From: Pelagicoccus mobilis
GTDB taxonomy: Bacteria; Verrucomicrobiota; Verrucomicrobiia; Opitutales; Opitutaceae
Length of the DNA: 64,000 nucleotides
Direction: 5' to 3'
NCBI RefSeq assembly: GCF_016595505.1
Contig: NZ_JAENIL010000034.1
Span: forward strand, 1 to 64,000
In this document: positions 26,434 through 35,284 of the stretch, piece after piece
Layout of the letters: the number at the start of each line of letters is the position of its first letter
Numbering within the stretch: the first letter of the stretch is position 1
The notes under the pieces: generated by a model
Database searches by the model: none
The model's input: the letters and a program-made list of their open reading frames with translations, nothing else
What the model was told of the DNA's origin: nothing
Program-made: the position numbers and the translations under genes

Positions 26434-27333
26434 CTATTTGTGTGGCTTAAAGTGCTCCGCGATTGGCTCGGTGCGCACGATGGCGTCTTCTACGCCAACT
26501 CGTTTTTGGTAGGCGGATGGCGTCTCTCCGAAATGCTTTTTGAAGAGGCGGTTGAAATTTGAGAGGTTGCTGAAACCGGCTTCGAACGCGACTTCGGTAA
26601 TCGCTTTGTCACTGTCCAGCAACTTGCGCGTAGCATGGCTAAGGCGAAGTTCGATCAGGTAATTCTGGAAGGTTTTCCGCATCTCTCGTCGGAAGAAGCG
26701 GCTGAAGGATTGCGGGTGTAGGCAAGCGAGCTCGGCGACTTCATTCATCTCGATGGGGCTCGAGTAGTTGTCCTCGATATAGTCGAGAACGCGTTTAAGT
26801 CGTTCGGTTTTGGTCGCATTGAGGCTCGATTGGTAGCCGATACTGGCGAGAGGTTCAGCGTTCTTCGCGTTCGCAAGCGTATCCAGAAGTTCTACAAAAA
26901 GAAGCAGCCGCTTGGGGCCCTCCGTTTCGAGGATGGCTTCCATCTGCGACTGAATGGTGACCCCTCGTTTGGCTGAGAAGAGCAGTCCACGATCCGCCCG
27001 CTTGAGAAGCTCGCTTATGTTCCTGCATTCGGGGAGCTCGAAGAGCGGAAGCTTCTCCGGCGAGAACTGAATGTAGAGAGTGTGGCTGTGCTCGTTGCTT
27101 ATTCTCCAACCTTGGTAGAGGTGGGGAAGGTTTGGCCCGAGCAAAACGAGATCGCCCGGTTCGAAGTTCCTCATGTGATCGCCGATCACGCGATGCCCGC
27201 GGCCGGAAACGACGAGTGTGATTTCGTACTCCGGGTGCCAGTGGTAAGGGCAATTCAGATGGTCTGCAGTGTTTGAAGCACAGATAAATGAGTGGTTCGA
27301 GCGGTAGCGGACGTCTTCGAAAAACACCTTCAT
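26434..27333 (-). CDS. AraC-family transcriptional regulator (cupin sensor)
   Basis: 299-residue regulator. The N-terminal half is a cupin with HWHPEYEITLVVSGRGHRVIG and an FEPGDLVLLGPNLPH strand, expected to bind a sugar. The C-terminal 100 residues hold two helix-turn-helix motifs, including MNEVAELACLHPQSFSRFF and VAFEAGFSNLSNFNRLFKKHFGETP. It is divergent from the GH127-sulfatase-GH13 operon, with 165 bp between start codons, and is the likely regulator of that operon. Confidence 0.9.
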   Translation of the reverse strand: MKVFFEDVRYRSNHSFICASNTADHLNCPYHWHPEYEITLVVSGRGHRVIGDHMRNFEPGDLVLLGPNLPHLYQGWRISNEHSHTLYIQFSPEKLPLFELPECRNISELLKRADRGLLFSAKRGVTIQSQMEAILETEGPKRLLLFVELLDTLANAKNAEPLASIGYQSSLNATKTERLKRVLDYIEDNYSSPIEMNEVAELACLHPQSFSRFFRREMRKTFQNYLIELRLSHATRKLLDSDKAITEVAFEAGFSNLSNFNRLFKKHFGETPSAYQKRVGVEDAIVRTEPIAEHFKPHK

Positions 27334-27498
27334 TTGGCACTACGTAAGCCTGAATGGCGAATGGGTCGAGTTGAAAGGGTCATCAAAGTATCAGATAAAG
27401 CTCGCTGAGCGGTAGCGGGAATTGATGTGAGGTGCTAGGTTGTAGGGCAGAGTCCGAGCGATCGGGTCAATCCAACCGTGCCAACCAAAACCAATCCG

Positions 27499-29580
27499 AT
27501 GAAGCCCCTTAGCATCTTAATTTTGATTGCTCTTATGCAGACGTTGTTTGGAAACGAAGAGACGAATTCACAGGGAGAGAGTTTCCTGTCCCAGGTCGAT
27601 CAGGTGCAGACAAGTGTCGTGGATGACGGAGACATGCTCGGCTTCTTTGATCGGAAAAGAGAGCCGCTTCCGCATGCGATGCGGAATTTGCCAGCGGGGA
27701 GCAGCAAGCCGAAGGGCTGGTTGCGTGAGTTGATGGCTCAGGACCTACAAGATGGAATTGTAGGGGCGCTCGGAGAGTTGTATCCGGGGATCAAAGCGGA
27801 CGACCTTTATCGGACGGCACGCAGAGGAGGGATGGAGGACATCCCCGAAATGGGAGATCTCGTCCTGACCGGTGAGCCGTGGGAAAAGTCGATCATGTGG
27901 TGGAATGCCGAGACCATTGGGAATTGGTGGGATGGATACATACGCCACGCTTTCATGGTCGAAGATGAGGCTGCAATGGCACGCAGCAGAGCGATCGTGA
28001 ACAATCTTTTGGCTTCTCAAGGTGAGGATGGATACATCGGCATCTACAAGGAGAACCTCCGCTACCAGCACACCGGTTCGAATGGTGAGCTCTGGGCTCA
28101 GACCACAGCGTTTCGTACGCTTCTTGGGTTTTACGAGATCACTGGTGAGACCCGAGTGCTCGAAGCGGTTGAAAACGCAATGGCTGTCACGATGCGTCAC
28201 TACAGCGAGGATGCACGTAACCCCTTCGAACTAGAAAATGAGTTTGGTGGCGTGACACACGGTCTCATGCTTACCGATGTGTGCGACACCTTGTTTCGGA
28301 TTACTGGCAAGGAACAGTATCGCGAGTATTCGGTTTTTCTCTACAAGTCGTACTCACGGTTTTCGACCAACAGGGCGTTTAACGATCTCCGATATCCGTT
28401 TTTGCTGGAGCGCGATGAACCTTTTACCGCCCATGCCGTTCACACCTACGAGCACCTACGAAGTGTTCTTGATGCGTACTATGCGACTGGTTATCCAGAG
28501 CTGGAAAAGGCCTTCGATAATGCGATGCACAAACTCGAGTTGTGCATGTTGCCAAGTGGTGCTGGACATGGAAACGAGTGGATTGCCGGGCTAGATGCAG
28601 ATCCCGACGTCACCTCGACAGAGTTTTGCGCCATGCTTGAACTCAGGAACTTCTTTACCTCTGCCGCCCAGAAAACGGGAGATATGAGTTATGCGGATCG
28701 AGCGGAGAAGCTGACCTACAATGCAATGCTGGGAACGCGCAATGAGGAAGGAACCGCGATCACCTACGGCAAGCCGGATAATTGCTGCGTTCTAGACGGG
28801 CATCATCACGGAGATCACGAACCGTCTCCGGATTCGCGATACAAATACTCGCCGACGCACTCTGACCCTGCAGTTTGCTGCGTCCCCAACTACACCCGCA
28901 ACTTTAGTTACTTTCTTGATTCAATGTGGATGAAAAGGGGAGTGGGTCTCGCTGCGGTCATGTATGGGCCATCGACGCTCGCTACAAAAGTAACGGGAGC
29001 TGACGTGACGATTGAGCAGGAAACGAACTACCCGTTCTCCGATGAGATTGTCTTTACTCTGAAGCTCTCTGAGGCCCGTGCCTTCCCTCTTTATTTCCGA
29101 GTCCCGCAGTGGGCGCAAACGATGGATGTCGATGCCAAGGGCGCAAAACAGGTTCGTGAAGGGGAATTTCTCAAGGTTACCAAAACCTGGAAGAGCGGAG
29201 AGCGGATCCGTCTCAGGTTTGGACATGAGGTGGAGCGAATCCCCTTTCAAAATGGCGAATCCTATTTGCAGCGTGGCCCCCTCGTATTCGCCTATTCAAT
29301 ACCCCATCGCGAAGATGTGCAAAAGACCTACAAGCTGGACGGCTTCACCGACTATTATTGCTACCCCGAGGATCGCAGTTGCGAAATCTTGGGAATGGGT
29401 GACGGACAGGAGAAGACCTTCCGTTTTGTTCCGTCGAAGCTAGGGGATGATGAAGCAGGCTCAGTGCTGAGTTCCTTGCCCCGGTTGGATGGCCAGCTGA
29501 CTGATGTGGAAAAAGAGGAGGCCATCGATGTGTCTCTCGTTCCAATGGCGGGCACCGTGTTGAGAAAAGTGACCTTTTGA
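27499..29580 (+). CDS. Secreted GH127-like (DUF1680) glycoside hydrolase
   Basis: 693-residue enzyme of the beta-L-arabinofuranosidase superfamily (GH127 and relatives). The ATG at 27499 gives a signal peptide (MKPLSILILIALMQTLFG); an in-frame GTG at 27478 is less likely. The barrel is an (alpha/alpha)6 type. The zinc-thiolate catalytic set is conserved: Glu375-x-Cys377 in STEFCAM and the Cys460-Cys461 pair in AVCCVPN, equivalent to the Glu/Cys/Cys-Cys site of characterised GH127 enzymes. Related families (GH137, GH142, GH146) act on other sugars, so specificity is open. It is first in an operon with a sulfatase 30 bp downstream. Confidence 0.85.
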   Translation: MKPLSILILIALMQTLFGNEETNSQGESFLSQVDQVQTSVVDDGDMLGFFDRKREPLPHAMRNLPAGSSKPKGWLRELMAQDLQDGIVGALGELYPGIKADDLYRTARRGGMEDIPEMGDLVLTGEPWEKSIMWWNAETIGNWWDGYIRHAFMVEDEAAMARSRAIVNNLLASQGEDGYIGIYKENLRYQHTGSNGELWAQTTAFRTLLGFYEITGETRVLEAVENAMAVTMRHYSEDARNPFELENEFGGVTHGLMLTDVCDTLFRITGKEQYREYSVFLYKSYSRFSTNRAFNDLRYPFLLERDEPFTAHAVHTYEHLRSVLDAYYATGYPELEKAFDNAMHKLELCMLPSGAGHGNEWIAGLDADPDVTSTEFCAMLELRNFFTSAAQKTGDMSYADRAEKLTYNAMLGTRNEEGTAITYGKPDNCCVLDGHHHGDHEPSPDSRYKYSPTHSDPAVCCVPNYTRNFSYFLDSMWMKRGVGLAAVMYGPSTLATKVTGADVTIEQETNYPFSDEIVFTLKLSEARAFPLYFRVPQWAQTMDVDAKGAKQVREGEFLKVTKTWKSGERIRLRFGHEVERIPFQNGESYLQRGPLVFAYSIPHREDVQKTYKLDGFTDYYCYPEDRSCEILGMGDGQEKTFRFVPSKLGDDEAGSVLSSLPRLDGQLTDVEKEEAIDVSLVPMAGTVLRKVTF

Positions 29581-29610
29581 TTAGTATCTAACCCCACTTC
29601 TGAATCTATT

Positions 29611-31023
29611 ATGAAACGAATCGTGCTGTTTCCTAGAGTTCTACTTTTGTTGCTCACCTTGGGTACGGTGAACGCTGCTGAACGTCTCCCTCATATCGTC
29701 TTGCTTATCGGCGACGATCACGGATTTCCCTACTTCGGGTTTATGGGAGACGAGCATGTGGTGACTCCTGCCATGGACACTCTTGCTGAGGGGGGGCTGC
29801 TCTTTACCGAAGCCCATGTGACGACGCCTTATTGTCGTCCGTCTTTGCGCTCCATGATCACCGGTCTTCATCCAGTGACCTATGTCCAGAGAAAGAACCA
29901 GATCGTAAAGGAGCGGCGAGAAATGGATCCCGACTGGGGATCTCTGAACAAGACTGAGAAGCAGATGTGGAAAGCGGTGGAGACTGCGAATGCTATGAAG
30001 TCTTTCGATACTCTCCCAAAGTTGCTTAGAGAAAAGGGGTACGTTAGCTGGCAAGGTGGAAAGTGGTGGGAAAACGGATACGACAGCGGTCACTTCGATG
30101 AAGGTATGACCGACGGTTGGGATATGAAGAAATTCGGAACCGACGACTTTTTCCATGAAATGATGGGATCGGACGGGACGGAGTTGGGACGTACAACCAT
30201 GGCTCCGCTCTTCGACTTCATCGATCGCCAGCAGGATAAGCCGATGTTCATTTGGTACGGGCCGATGCTGCCTCACACTCCGTATGATGCTCCTGACAAG
30301 TTCAAAAAGTTCTACGAACACAAAGATATCTCGGAGTCGGCCAAGCAGTACTACAGCAACATCACTTGGTGGGATGACGGTGTAAGCCAGCTGATGGACT
30401 ACATGGGAGAGCGAGACCTGCTGGAGAACACTCTTTTCATTTACCTGAGCGACAACGGTTGGGAGCAGGATGCCGACGTCGAGTATTGGTACGAAGGAGT
30501 GACTGTGTATAATGATTCCAAATACTCCACTGGAGGGTTTCAGGGGAAAGGCGGGAATTACGACAGCTCCTATCGAACTCCGTTGATTTTTTACTGGAAG
30601 GACAAAATCCACGGGACTGTGAATCAGTCGAGTCTGGTTTCGAGTTTGGATCTGGTCCCGACTATTTTGGATATCGTCGGTCTCGAGAATCCTGAAGAAT
30701 TGCCCGGTCGTTCTCTCAAACCGCTTCTGCGGGGTGACTCCTACGACGAGCGTACGGAGCTTATTGGATACACAGATAACCAACGCTCGGAGACTTCGGT
30801 GATGGGCGAGATCGCGGAGAAGTATTATGTGCGGACGCACCGTTGGCACTTTATGTATTCGGCGACTTCGGGAGAGAAAGAACTCTACGATGTTACCGTA
30901 GACTATCAAGCGAAGCGGAATCTCGTGGAAGACTATGACCACCTGGTGCCCGGCTTTATGGAGAAGGTCGAAGCCTGGAGGGCGGAGATGGGAATGGACG
31001 GACGTGTAGCAATTGCCGAGTAG
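29611..31023 (+). CDS. Secreted sulfatase-like hydrolase with variant C-R-P-S-L signature
   Basis: 470-residue member of the sulfatase superfamily with a signal peptide of about 22 residues. The metal site HIVLLIGDDHG and the later YLSDNGWEQ motif are present. The signature is CRPSLRSMITG with Cys75; the Arg that normally stands four residues after the Cys is Leu79, and an Arg follows at 80. That Arg is part of the recognition motif for formylglycine formation and of the active site, so the enzyme may be poorly modified or have a shifted role. The protein has a long insertion after the signature (residues about 90-125). It is 30 bp after the GH127-like gene and 13 bp before the GH13 gene. Confidence 0.82.
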   Translation: MKRIVLFPRVLLLLLTLGTVNAAERLPHIVLLIGDDHGFPYFGFMGDEHVVTPAMDTLAEGGLLFTEAHVTTPYCRPSLRSMITGLHPVTYVQRKNQIVKERREMDPDWGSLNKTEKQMWKAVETANAMKSFDTLPKLLREKGYVSWQGGKWWENGYDSGHFDEGMTDGWDMKKFGTDDFFHEMMGSDGTELGRTTMAPLFDFIDRQQDKPMFIWYGPMLPHTPYDAPDKFKKFYEHKDISESAKQYYSNITWWDDGVSQLMDYMGERDLLENTLFIYLSDNGWEQDADVEYWYEGVTVYNDSKYSTGGFQGKGGNYDSSYRTPLIFYWKDKIHGTVNQSSLVSSLDLVPTILDIVGLENPEELPGRSLKPLLRGDSYDERTELIGYTDNQRSETSVMGEIAEKYYVRTHRWHFMYSATSGEKELYDVTVDYQAKRNLVEDYDHLVPGFMEKVEAWRAEMGMDGRVAIAE

Positions 31024-31036
31024 GAGTCCTAGAGTT

Positions 31037-32932
31037 ATGAAGATTTTTCTAAAAGGCCTGTTGGCTGTTTTGATTGTGGATGCGGCTTCGGCCCAGACTG
31101 CGTTTGAAGATCCTCCAGCGTGGGCGAAGGAGGTGGTCTGGTATCAGATCTTTGCCGAGCGCTTTCGGAATGGAGATCCGACAAACGATCCTACCGCTGA
31201 AGACATCGAGGTTGGCTATCCCGGCTTTGTGCCGGAAGGCTGGGCGGTGACGCCTTGGGGGCAGGAGTGGTATAAGCCCGACTCCTGGTTCGCCAATGCG
31301 AAAGGGCGAGTCGATATGGCTGGGGATCGGATGGATTACTTTGGTCAGATCCAACGCTTGCGTCGCTACGGAGGTGATTTGCAAGGTGTGTTGGACAAGC
31401 TCGACTACCTGCAAGATCTCGGCGTCACAGCGATCTACTTCAATCCGCTCAATGACGCTCCTTCTTACCACAAATACGACGCCCGTTATTGGCGGCATAT
31501 AGATCGAAACTTCGGACCTGACCCCAAAGGCGATGTGGAAATCATGAATCGTGAGCGTGGTGATGATCCGGATACTTGGGAGTTTACGAGCGCGGATCGC
31601 ATGTTCCTTGAAGTGATCCGGCAGTGCCATGAGCGCGGGATGAAGGTCGTACTCGACTACTCTTGGAACCATACCGGTAATGATTTCTGGGCTTGGAACG
31701 ACTTGGTGGAGAAGCAGCTCGATTCTGAGTTTGCAGACTGGTACTGGGTCAAAAAATGGGATGATCCGAAAACACCAGCTAACGAGTTCGAGTATGCAGG
31801 TTGGTTTGGAGTGAGAGATCTCCCTGAAGTCAGAGAAACTGAATACGTTGATCACTCACATGGATTCGAATTCTATGAGGGCGATCTTTACAGTCCAGCG
31901 GTCAAGGAACACATCTTTGAGGTTACACGTCGTTGGCTTGATCCGAATGGTGATGGCGATCCCTCGGACGGCGTTGATGGATTCCGCTTGGATGTTTGTG
32001 CGGAGCTGCCTCTTGGATTTTGGCGGGAGTACCGCAAGGTGGTTCGAGATGTGAACGCGGACGCTTTGTTGATCGGCGAAACCTGGTGGGAACTTTACCC
32101 GGATACGATGATGGATCCGGAGCCACAATTGCGGGGCGATGTATTCGACTCGGTGATGAACTATCGCTGGTACCGGAGCGTGCGGGATCTGATGAAGAAT
32201 CACCCGGATGACAATTTTACGGTGTCCGAATTTGTAGCTCTACAGCAGGGCTTCATCGGTAACCTACGCGAAGGGAATGCCTATGCGATGATGAACTTAA
32301 CGGCGAGCCATGATACGCCGCGATTCATGACTTCGATTTTCAACAAGAAGAATCGGAACAAGGTAGATGTGGGGCCGACAGAGACAAATGATTACAAGAT
32401 CCACGCTCCGGACGCGGAAGCGTTTGAGACCGCTAAGCTCCTGCTCATGCAGCAGTTCACCTATATCGGTGCCCCGCATATCTACATGGGAGATGAGATG
32501 GGTATGTGGTCAGCGGACTATATCCGTCGACCAGTCGTGTGGGAGGATATTGAATACGAAACGGAACGGATTCATCCTTTCGGGCGAGAGCGCACGGTAG
32601 ACCCGGTTGCAGTTAATGCAGAGTGGCGTGAGCTTTATCGCCAATTGGCCCAATTCAGAAATGAGAATTCCGTTTTGGCTACCGGTGGAATCGAATACGT
32701 GCTCGTCGACGACGAGCGGGAATTGCTAGCCTACAAGCGATTCGATGAAACGGATGAGATCTGGGTTGCGTTCAATCTCAGCGAACGAAGTCAGGAAATC
32801 GTGCTCTCTGTGAAGGCGGATTCCATGTACTTTGATCCTTTGAATGATCGATCGTATGAAAGCGATTCTCGAGGGAGCTTGCGTTTAGAGCTAACTCCTC
32901 GGACCGCTATCGTTCTCGCTCCGAAAGGGTGA
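31037..32932 (+). CDS. Secreted GH13 alpha-amylase-family enzyme
   Basis: 631-residue exported enzyme of the alpha-amylase family, acting on alpha-1,4 or alpha-1,6 glucans or on related linkages. The ATG at 31037 was chosen since it opens a signal peptide (MKIFLKGLLAVLIVDAASA). Conserved GH13 regions: DGFRLDVC with nucleophile Asp319, LIGETWW with acid/base Glu348, and TASHDTPR with Asp426. The pattern near the N-terminus (VVWYQIFAERFRNGDPTNDP) resembles neopullulanase/cyclomaltodextrinase-type members. It ends with a beta-sandwich. It is the last gene of the GH127-sulfatase-GH13 operon. Confidence 0.9.
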   Translation: MKIFLKGLLAVLIVDAASAQTAFEDPPAWAKEVVWYQIFAERFRNGDPTNDPTAEDIEVGYPGFVPEGWAVTPWGQEWYKPDSWFANAKGRVDMAGDRMDYFGQIQRLRRYGGDLQGVLDKLDYLQDLGVTAIYFNPLNDAPSYHKYDARYWRHIDRNFGPDPKGDVEIMNRERGDDPDTWEFTSADRMFLEVIRQCHERGMKVVLDYSWNHTGNDFWAWNDLVEKQLDSEFADWYWVKKWDDPKTPANEFEYAGWFGVRDLPEVRETEYVDHSHGFEFYEGDLYSPAVKEHIFEVTRRWLDPNGDGDPSDGVDGFRLDVCAELPLGFWREYRKVVRDVNADALLIGETWWELYPDTMMDPEPQLRGDVFDSVMNYRWYRSVRDLMKNHPDDNFTVSEFVALQQGFIGNLREGNAYAMMNLTASHDTPRFMTSIFNKKNRNKVDVGPTETNDYKIHAPDAEAFETAKLLLMQQFTYIGAPHIYMGDEMGMWSADYIRRPVVWEDIEYETERIHPFGRERTVDPVAVNAEWRELYRQLAQFRNENSVLATGGIEYVLVDDERELLAYKRFDETDEIWVAFNLSERSQEIVLSVKADSMYFDPLNDRSYESDSRGSLRLELTPRTAIVLAPKG

Positions 32933-32975
32933 TGAGTCTGTAGACTCCGCTGCCACCCCCTCAATTGTGGCGGTT

Positions 32976-32995
32976 GGGACAACGGCCGCTACCTT
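32976..32995. repeat. Copy 4 of dispersed GGGACA-GGCCGCTACCTT element
   Basis: GGGACAACGGCCGCTACCTT lies between the GH13 gene and the BlaI-like gene. It is 18/20 identical to the copy at 19315-19334. Confidence 0.5.
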
Positions 32996-33057
32996 TGGGA
33001 GCCTGTTCAATAGTAGAGCCTATTTGCGGATGAAGTAACGAGTCCTTGGTTTCTATG

Positions 33058-33073
33058 TGTGGCTTTAGCCACA
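33058..33073. promoter_or_regulatory. Putative BlaI-type operator 1
   Basis: TGTGGCTTTAGCCACA, the core of an 11-bp-arm inverted repeat at 33054-33077. It is 13/16 identical to a second element at 33124-33139, 66 bp downstream. A TTGACA (33082-33087), possibly a -35 box, lies between the two. Confidence 0.55.
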
Positions 33074-33092
33074 CATAAGGGTTGACATGTCC

Positions 33093-33117
33093 TGAGAAAG
33101 AGAATCTCTCTTTCTCA
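33093..33117. promoter_or_regulatory. Perfect 11-bp inverted repeat in the BlaI-like promoter region
   Basis: TGAGAAAGAGA and TCTCTTTCTCA flank three bases. It lies between the two TGTGG-N6-CCACA elements, so it may be part of a compound operator or an RNA hairpin in the leader. A terminator is less likely as no T-run follows on the plus strand. Confidence 0.5.
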
Positions 33118-33123
33118 ATAAAG

Positions 33124-33139
33124 TGTGGTATAAGCCACA
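33124..33139. promoter_or_regulatory. Putative BlaI-type operator 2
   Basis: TGTGGTATAAGCCACA ends 11 bp before the repressor start codon. The centre TATAAG could double as a -10 box. Together with operator 1 it suggests autoregulation by the repressor. Confidence 0.55.
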
Positions 33140-33150
33140 GTTAATCGAAA

Positions 33151-33516
33151 ATGACATCGTTAACGAAGAAAGAACTCGAGATCATGAAGGTCCTCTGGGA
33201 GGGGTCGGAGTTGAAGCCGGCGGAGATACAGGAACTGGTCCCGGGTGGCGTTGGAAACGCGGCTTTGCGTTCGTTGCTCTTGGTGCTTCTGGAAAAAGGG
33301 CATGTGCAACGTGAGAAACGTGGAAAGGCCTTCTATTATCGGGCGACTACATCGCGTGCCGGTGTATTTCATTCGATGATACGCCAAATTGCCAATGTGT
33401 TTTCTGGGGGGTCGCCCCGGCGCCTGATGGCTCAGTTGGTGGAAAACGAGGATCTTTCCGCGGAGGATGTCAAAGAGCTCAAGCGTCTGCTAAGCGATAA
33501 GGAAGTGGAGAAGTAG
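33151..33516 (+). CDS. BlaI/MecI-family transcriptional repressor
   Basis: 121-residue winged-helix repressor with the family opening LTKKELEIMKVLWEG and a wing region with KRGKAFYYRATTS. The C-terminal part would dimerise (residues about 75-121, ending in a helix of Glu and Lys). In the beta-lactamase systems such a repressor is cleaved or released after signalling by an M56 membrane protease; the next gene, 3 bp downstream, encodes one. The DNA before the gene carries two matching 16-bp palindromes. Confidence 0.88.
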   Translation: MTSLTKKELEIMKVLWEGSELKPAEIQELVPGGVGNAALRSLLLVLLEKGHVQREKRGKAFYYRATTSRAGVFHSMIRQIANVFSGGSPRRLMAQLVENEDLSAEDVKELKRLLSDKEVEK

Positions 33517-33519
33517 GTC

Positions 33520-35262
33520 GTGAGTTCATTGCTGCGTTTCATCGAATCTGGATCAGTATCCAGCTGGCTCCTTCTCCTAACGTTAACGATGGCTGTTTTA
33601 CGCGTAGGGTGGCAAATCGTGAGGGCTCAAGGATCCAATTATCGGCTGCTCTATTGCAAAGCCGCTTTGCTTACAGTGACTCTATTTCTGCCGGTATTTG
33701 TCATCGGAGTTTTAAAGGCTCCAGCTCCGGTATCATCGGAAAGGTTTGTAGAGCGTTTCTCTTCTCTGGAAACGAGCGAGAAGGTGCCGCCGAGCATTGC
33801 TTGGTTTCCACGTTGGTTGGAAGACGAGGAATGGGGAAAAGTGTCTCCGGTGAATCTGTTGGCGCAGGTTGTATTGGGGAGCTGCGTGTTGGGGGCGGTT
33901 GTATTCACATTTCAATGGGCCCGCGATCAGATGGCTTTAAACGGGCTATTGAGAGAGGCGCGACCTGCGGATGCACGAGTCAAGCGAATCGTGGTTGAGC
34001 TTGGGCAAGGGCTTGCCTTGCGGGATCCGGTGGAATTGTTGGTGATTTCTAGGCAAGTCTCTCCTTTCGCATGTGGGTGGTTTAGAAAGAAGATCGTGAT
34101 AGATGAGACTGCGGCGCGTTCGTGGGAGGAGAACGAACTGCGAATGGCTCTTGCTCACGAGTTGGCGCATGTTCATTCGAACGATGTAATCTGGCAGCAG
34201 TTGGCTGGACTTTTGAGTTCGATTTTGTGGTTCCACCCGCTGGCTTGGGGGGTGCGGAATCAGTACATGAGGCTGACTGAGCGTGTGAGCGACGAGGTGG
34301 CGATGTTCGTTTCCGAGGAGGAATCTGCCTATGCTCGTCTGCTAGCCAAAGCGGCTTTGGGATATAGCTGCCATCAAAAGTTGAATACGGTAAGCTCGTT
34401 TCGAGGGACTTGCAGTGTTCGCCAACGTATCGCCGCGCTTAGCGTGCCAGCTAAAAACCCGCTGGCCGTGAGCAAGGGGATTCGCCTTGGGCTGTTCTTT
34501 AGTTCGGTGGCGCTTGTAGCAGGTCTTGCGTCTAGTCCGGCGTTGCTTGAAGCGACTGGCGAGGGAGGTGAGCGGTTTGTTTTTGAGGAGGTGCTGCGGG
34601 ATTTGAGCAGCGATCAATGGAGAACGCGTGAGCACGCGGCCTTGAGTTTGGCTAAGCTCGAACATTTCGAATCGGAAGCCTTGGCGCCTTTGATGGCTTG
34701 TCTGGCAGATGATGAGTGGGCGATCAGAAAGGCTGCCGCGATGGCGATTGCTAAGATCGGTCCAGAAGGTCGAATAGCTGCTGGGGAATTGACTCGGCTC
34801 TTAGGGGACAGCGAGTGGCAGGTTCGCCAGGCTTCCGCCTTTGCTCTCGCCTCAGTTGGGGCGTCGCTTGAAGAAGTGCCAGCCTTGGTTGGCGCTCTTG
34901 AGGATGATGAATGGCATGTTCGAAAACCGGCTGCTATCGCCCTCGGCAGGATTGGGGCGGAAGCGGTTTCAGCTTTGCCAAATTTGGTGGCAGCGACAGA
35001 GGACCCGGAATGGTTTGTTCGCAAAGCAGCAATTGAAGCGGTTTGCTTGGTGGGCTCCGAGTCTTCGGAAGTTCGTTCTGTTCTTTTAAGTTCTTTATAC
35101 GACGTGGAGGGACCTGTTCGTTTAGTCGCTGCGAAATATCTTCTGCGGATGGAGGGTGAACCGCTTCATTCGCAGAGCGAGGCGATTGAGCGGATAACCT
35201 CGGAGGATCCGGTCGAAATAGCGATCGGTCGTGATGCGATTCTCGAAAACGCATCCAGATAG
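33520..35262 (+). CDS. BlaR1-like M56 membrane metalloprotease with C-terminal HEAT repeats
   Basis: 580-residue membrane protein starting with GTG 3 bp after the repressor gene. Three transmembrane helices lie in the first 135 residues. The M56 domain has the zinc motif HELAH at 213-217 and a second conserved region VSDEVA near 258. A fourth helix lies near residues 325-345 (LGLFFSSVALVAGLASS). In BlaR1/MecR1 the part beyond this is a penicillin-binding sensor. Here it is about six HEAT-type repeats of roughly 31 residues (about 355-560), each with a D-x-E/Q-W-x-V/I-R-x-A pattern. The repeats would lie outside the cytoplasm and may bind a protein or glycan signal. Confidence 0.85.
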   Translation: MSSLLRFIESGSVSSWLLLLTLTMAVLRVGWQIVRAQGSNYRLLYCKAALLTVTLFLPVFVIGVLKAPAPVSSERFVERFSSLETSEKVPPSIAWFPRWLEDEEWGKVSPVNLLAQVVLGSCVLGAVVFTFQWARDQMALNGLLREARPADARVKRIVVELGQGLALRDPVELLVISRQVSPFACGWFRKKIVIDETAARSWEENELRMALAHELAHVHSNDVIWQQLAGLLSSILWFHPLAWGVRNQYMRLTERVSDEVAMFVSEEESAYARLLAKAALGYSCHQKLNTVSSFRGTCSVRQRIAALSVPAKNPLAVSKGIRLGLFFSSVALVAGLASSPALLEATGEGGERFVFEEVLRDLSSDQWRTREHAALSLAKLEHFESEALAPLMACLADDEWAIRKAAAMAIAKIGPEGRIAAGELTRLLGDSEWQVRQASAFALASVGASLEEVPALVGALEDDEWHVRKPAAIALGRIGAEAVSALPNLVAATEDPEWFVRKAAIEAVCLVGSESSEVRSVLLSSLYDVEGPVRLVAAKYLLRMEGEPLHSQSEAIERITSEDPVEIAIGRDAILENASR

Positions 35263-35284
35263 TAACTACAATTTAAATTGACCT

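Noticed and set aside
29641-30942. 433-codon frame opposite the third sulfatase
   Set aside because: It lies fully inside a clear sulfatase gene on the other strand and has no family pattern.
33054-33117. Possible terminators between GH13 and the BlaI-like gene
   Set aside because: The stems lack T-runs and their matched cores fit operators better.
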